DNA of 64,000 bases, from assembly GCF_001894785.1 (NCBI RefSeq), contig NZ_BCWW01000003.1, positions 1 to 64,000 on the forward strand, given 5' to 3'. The stretch comes from Rhodococcoides fascians NBRC 12155 = LMG 3623 (lineage in GTDB: Bacteria > Actinomycetota > Actinomycetes > Mycobacteriales > Mycobacteriaceae). A model generated the notes under the pieces. It had not been told where the DNA came from and made no database searches. It saw nothing but the letters and a program-made list of their open reading frames with translations. This document shows positions 62,924 to 64,000 of the stretch, one piece after another (the stretch's first letter is position 1; each line of letters starts with the position of its first letter). The translations under genes and the position numbers were made by a program.

Positions 62924-64000
62924 TTACGCTCGTACGCTGTGCTCACGACCCGTCGCCTGCGACGTGGATTCGTCGCGCGGATCGAGAGCCGGCGCGGCAT
63001 GCTCGGCACCAGCGCCGCCGGACAGGTCCCCGATCCACCTGATGAGGGGCACCAACAGAACCACGGCACCGAAGGCTTCGGCCGCCAGATAAGACCAGCC
63101 GATGCCCGCGATGCCCAAGCTCGGTGACAACGTCAGCGACCCGGTGACGATGATGATGGTGGCCGCGATCTGGACGAGCACCGCAAGCCGCATACGACGA
63201 CGGACCCTGGCCAGACCGTCGTACAGGGCCCCGATGACGGACAGCGGGATGGTGACGGCAGCGAGATGGACGATGATGGTCCCGTTCTCGCGGTAGTCGG
63301 GGCCGACGATACCGAGTCCGAACGGTGCGACGACCGCCAGAAAGAACGATCCGCCCACGGCGACGATGCACAGCAGGCCGATGAAGCGTTTGGCGAGCTT
63401 GGAGAACTGTTCGGGATGTGCAGCCGCCTCCGCCACGAAGGGGCCGACCAGTACCCCGATCAACACGTAGATGGCGCTCACGATGGACCAGGTGAGCGAG
63501 AAGTAGGCATTCTGCTCGGCACCGAGCGTGCTCACCACGATGATCGGGATCATCAGGGGTGCCAAGGTTCCCAGGGCAGTGATGCCGTACGCCGACCCGA
63601 AGTACGACCACAGCTCTTTACGGGGCGGCAGGTTCGGTGTGAGCTGGTAACGCGGATCGGTGCCGAGCTTCTTCCCGAACGCGCGAAACAGCACTATCGC
63701 CGCGATGGCCGCCGGTACCGCCCACGCCGCGATGATGGTGAAACTACGGCCGGTCTCGTACGTGACGGCCAGGACCGCCAACTTCACGACCGCGTGGAAG
63801 ACGTTCTTGGCCGCCGCCCACCGCGCGAAGCCCAGCCCGGACGACGTCTGATCCTGCAGCGCGAACACGGCCAGTACGCCGACGAAAATCGGGAACGTCG
63901 CGATCTCGGTCGTGGTGGTGAACAACTCGTCCACCGGTGCCACGACCAAGAACGCGCATCCCAGGACCAGCGCCAGCGACAGCACGGCAGCGTAGCCGCG
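62924..64000 (-). CDS. Polysaccharide flippase/oligosaccharide exporter (partial)
   Basis: The visible 358 codons run from the right edge to the stop; the start lies beyond the window. The protein is polytopic, with about 11 membrane helices seen (for example SLALVLGCAFLVVAP, FTIIAAWAVPAAIAAIVLF, IYVLIGVLVGPFVAEAAAHPE), matching MATE/Wzx-like polysaccharide transporters. It should flip a lipid-linked oligosaccharide. It lies upstream of the two GT2 genes on the same strand, 232 bases away. The tail is hydrophilic. Confidence 0.85.
   Translation of the reverse strand, partial: RGYAAVLSLALVLGCAFLVVAPVDELFTTTTEIATFPIFVGVLAVFALQDQTSSGLGFARWAAAKNVFHAVVKLAVLAVTYETGRSFTIIAAWAVPAAIAAIVLFRAFGKKLGTDPRYQLTPNLPPRKELWSYFGSAYGITALGTLAPLMIPIIVVSTLGAEQNAYFSLTWSIVSAIYVLIGVLVGPFVAEAAAHPEQFSKLAKRFIGLLCIVAVGGSFFLAVVAPFGLGIVGPDYRENGTIIVHLAAVTIPLSVIGALYDGLARVRRRMRLAVLVQIAATIIIVTGSLTLSPSLGIAGIGWSYLAAEAFGAVVLLVPLIRWIGDLSGGAGAEHAAPALDPRDESTSQATGREHSVRA

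Overview
The window is high-GC actinobacterial DNA, most likely from Rhodococcus or a close mycolic-acid relative. The signs are a secreted antigen 85-type mycolyltransferase, WhiB and ANTAR regulators, a DosR/DevR response regulator with its DevS-type GAF kinase, an Rv1733c-like membrane protein, and dense coding with frequent ATGA/GTGA start-stop overlaps. I call 69 genes, including one pseudogene, one doubtful small ORF and one gene cut by the right edge. I saw no rRNA, tRNA, insertion sequence or CRISPR array.

0-3.8 kb: two exported proteins of unknown function, a degenerate EAL plus DICT sensory protein, a short ANTAR protein and a WhiB-like Fe-S regulator. 3.8-21.9 kb is a hypoxia/dormancy island centred on devR-devS (14.3-16.7 kb). 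It carries four two-domain universal stress proteins, a phosphoketolase, an AdhP-type alcohol dehydrogenase, two flavodoxins, a DUF1003 protein, a SHOCT protein, an SRPBCC protein, an ABC exporter with ATPase and permease in one polypeptide, two more ANTAR proteins, and an Rv1733c-like operon whose cation/proton antiporter is broken. Seven sites resembling the mycobacterial DosR box (GGGACTTNNGNCCCT) lie in its intergenic gaps. Four of them sit 72-77 nt upstream of minus-strand starts, which supports one coherent regulon.

21.9-24.5 kb: a two-gene copper-type operon (a His/Met/Cys-rich exported protein and a DUF305 lipoprotein) behind a RicR-like operator TACCC-N5-GGGTA, then a type II NADH dehydrogenase. 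24.6-31 kb: a six-gene minus-strand operon in which every junction overlaps by 4 bases: thiolase-like, acyl-CoA ligase, tandem PPC-domain protein, SDR, gamma-carbonic anhydrase-like and FAD-linked oxidase. It is flanked by a divergent Zn-dehydrogenase, a PucR-type regulator and an MFS carrier, and looks like a catabolic island for an unknown organic acid or alcohol.

35-39 kb: envelope genes, including the mycolyltransferase with a strong terminator and a CsbD-like stress protein. 39.4-48.9 kb: an oxidation cluster with two Baeyer-Villiger-type monooxygenases, two esterases/hydrolases, an SDR, a di-iron ferritin-like protein, a ferredoxin reductase, and TetR and MerR regulators. The two outward promoters share a GCCATTGAC palindromic motif. 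49-57 kb: small envelope genes, a FluC pair with one degenerate member, three intergenic direct repeats, an anti-anti-sigma/anti-sigma pair, a second ABC exporter, a low-molecular-weight phosphatase, an Hsp70-like membrane protein with a proline-rich tail, and an endonuclease/exonuclease/phosphatase protein. 57.1-64 kb: a Cys/His-rich miniprotein, then an apparent exopolysaccharide locus (DUF1839, GH2-like protein, two GT2 glycosyltransferases, a flippase truncated by the window edge).

Functions rest on motif recognition and remembered family features. No search was run.
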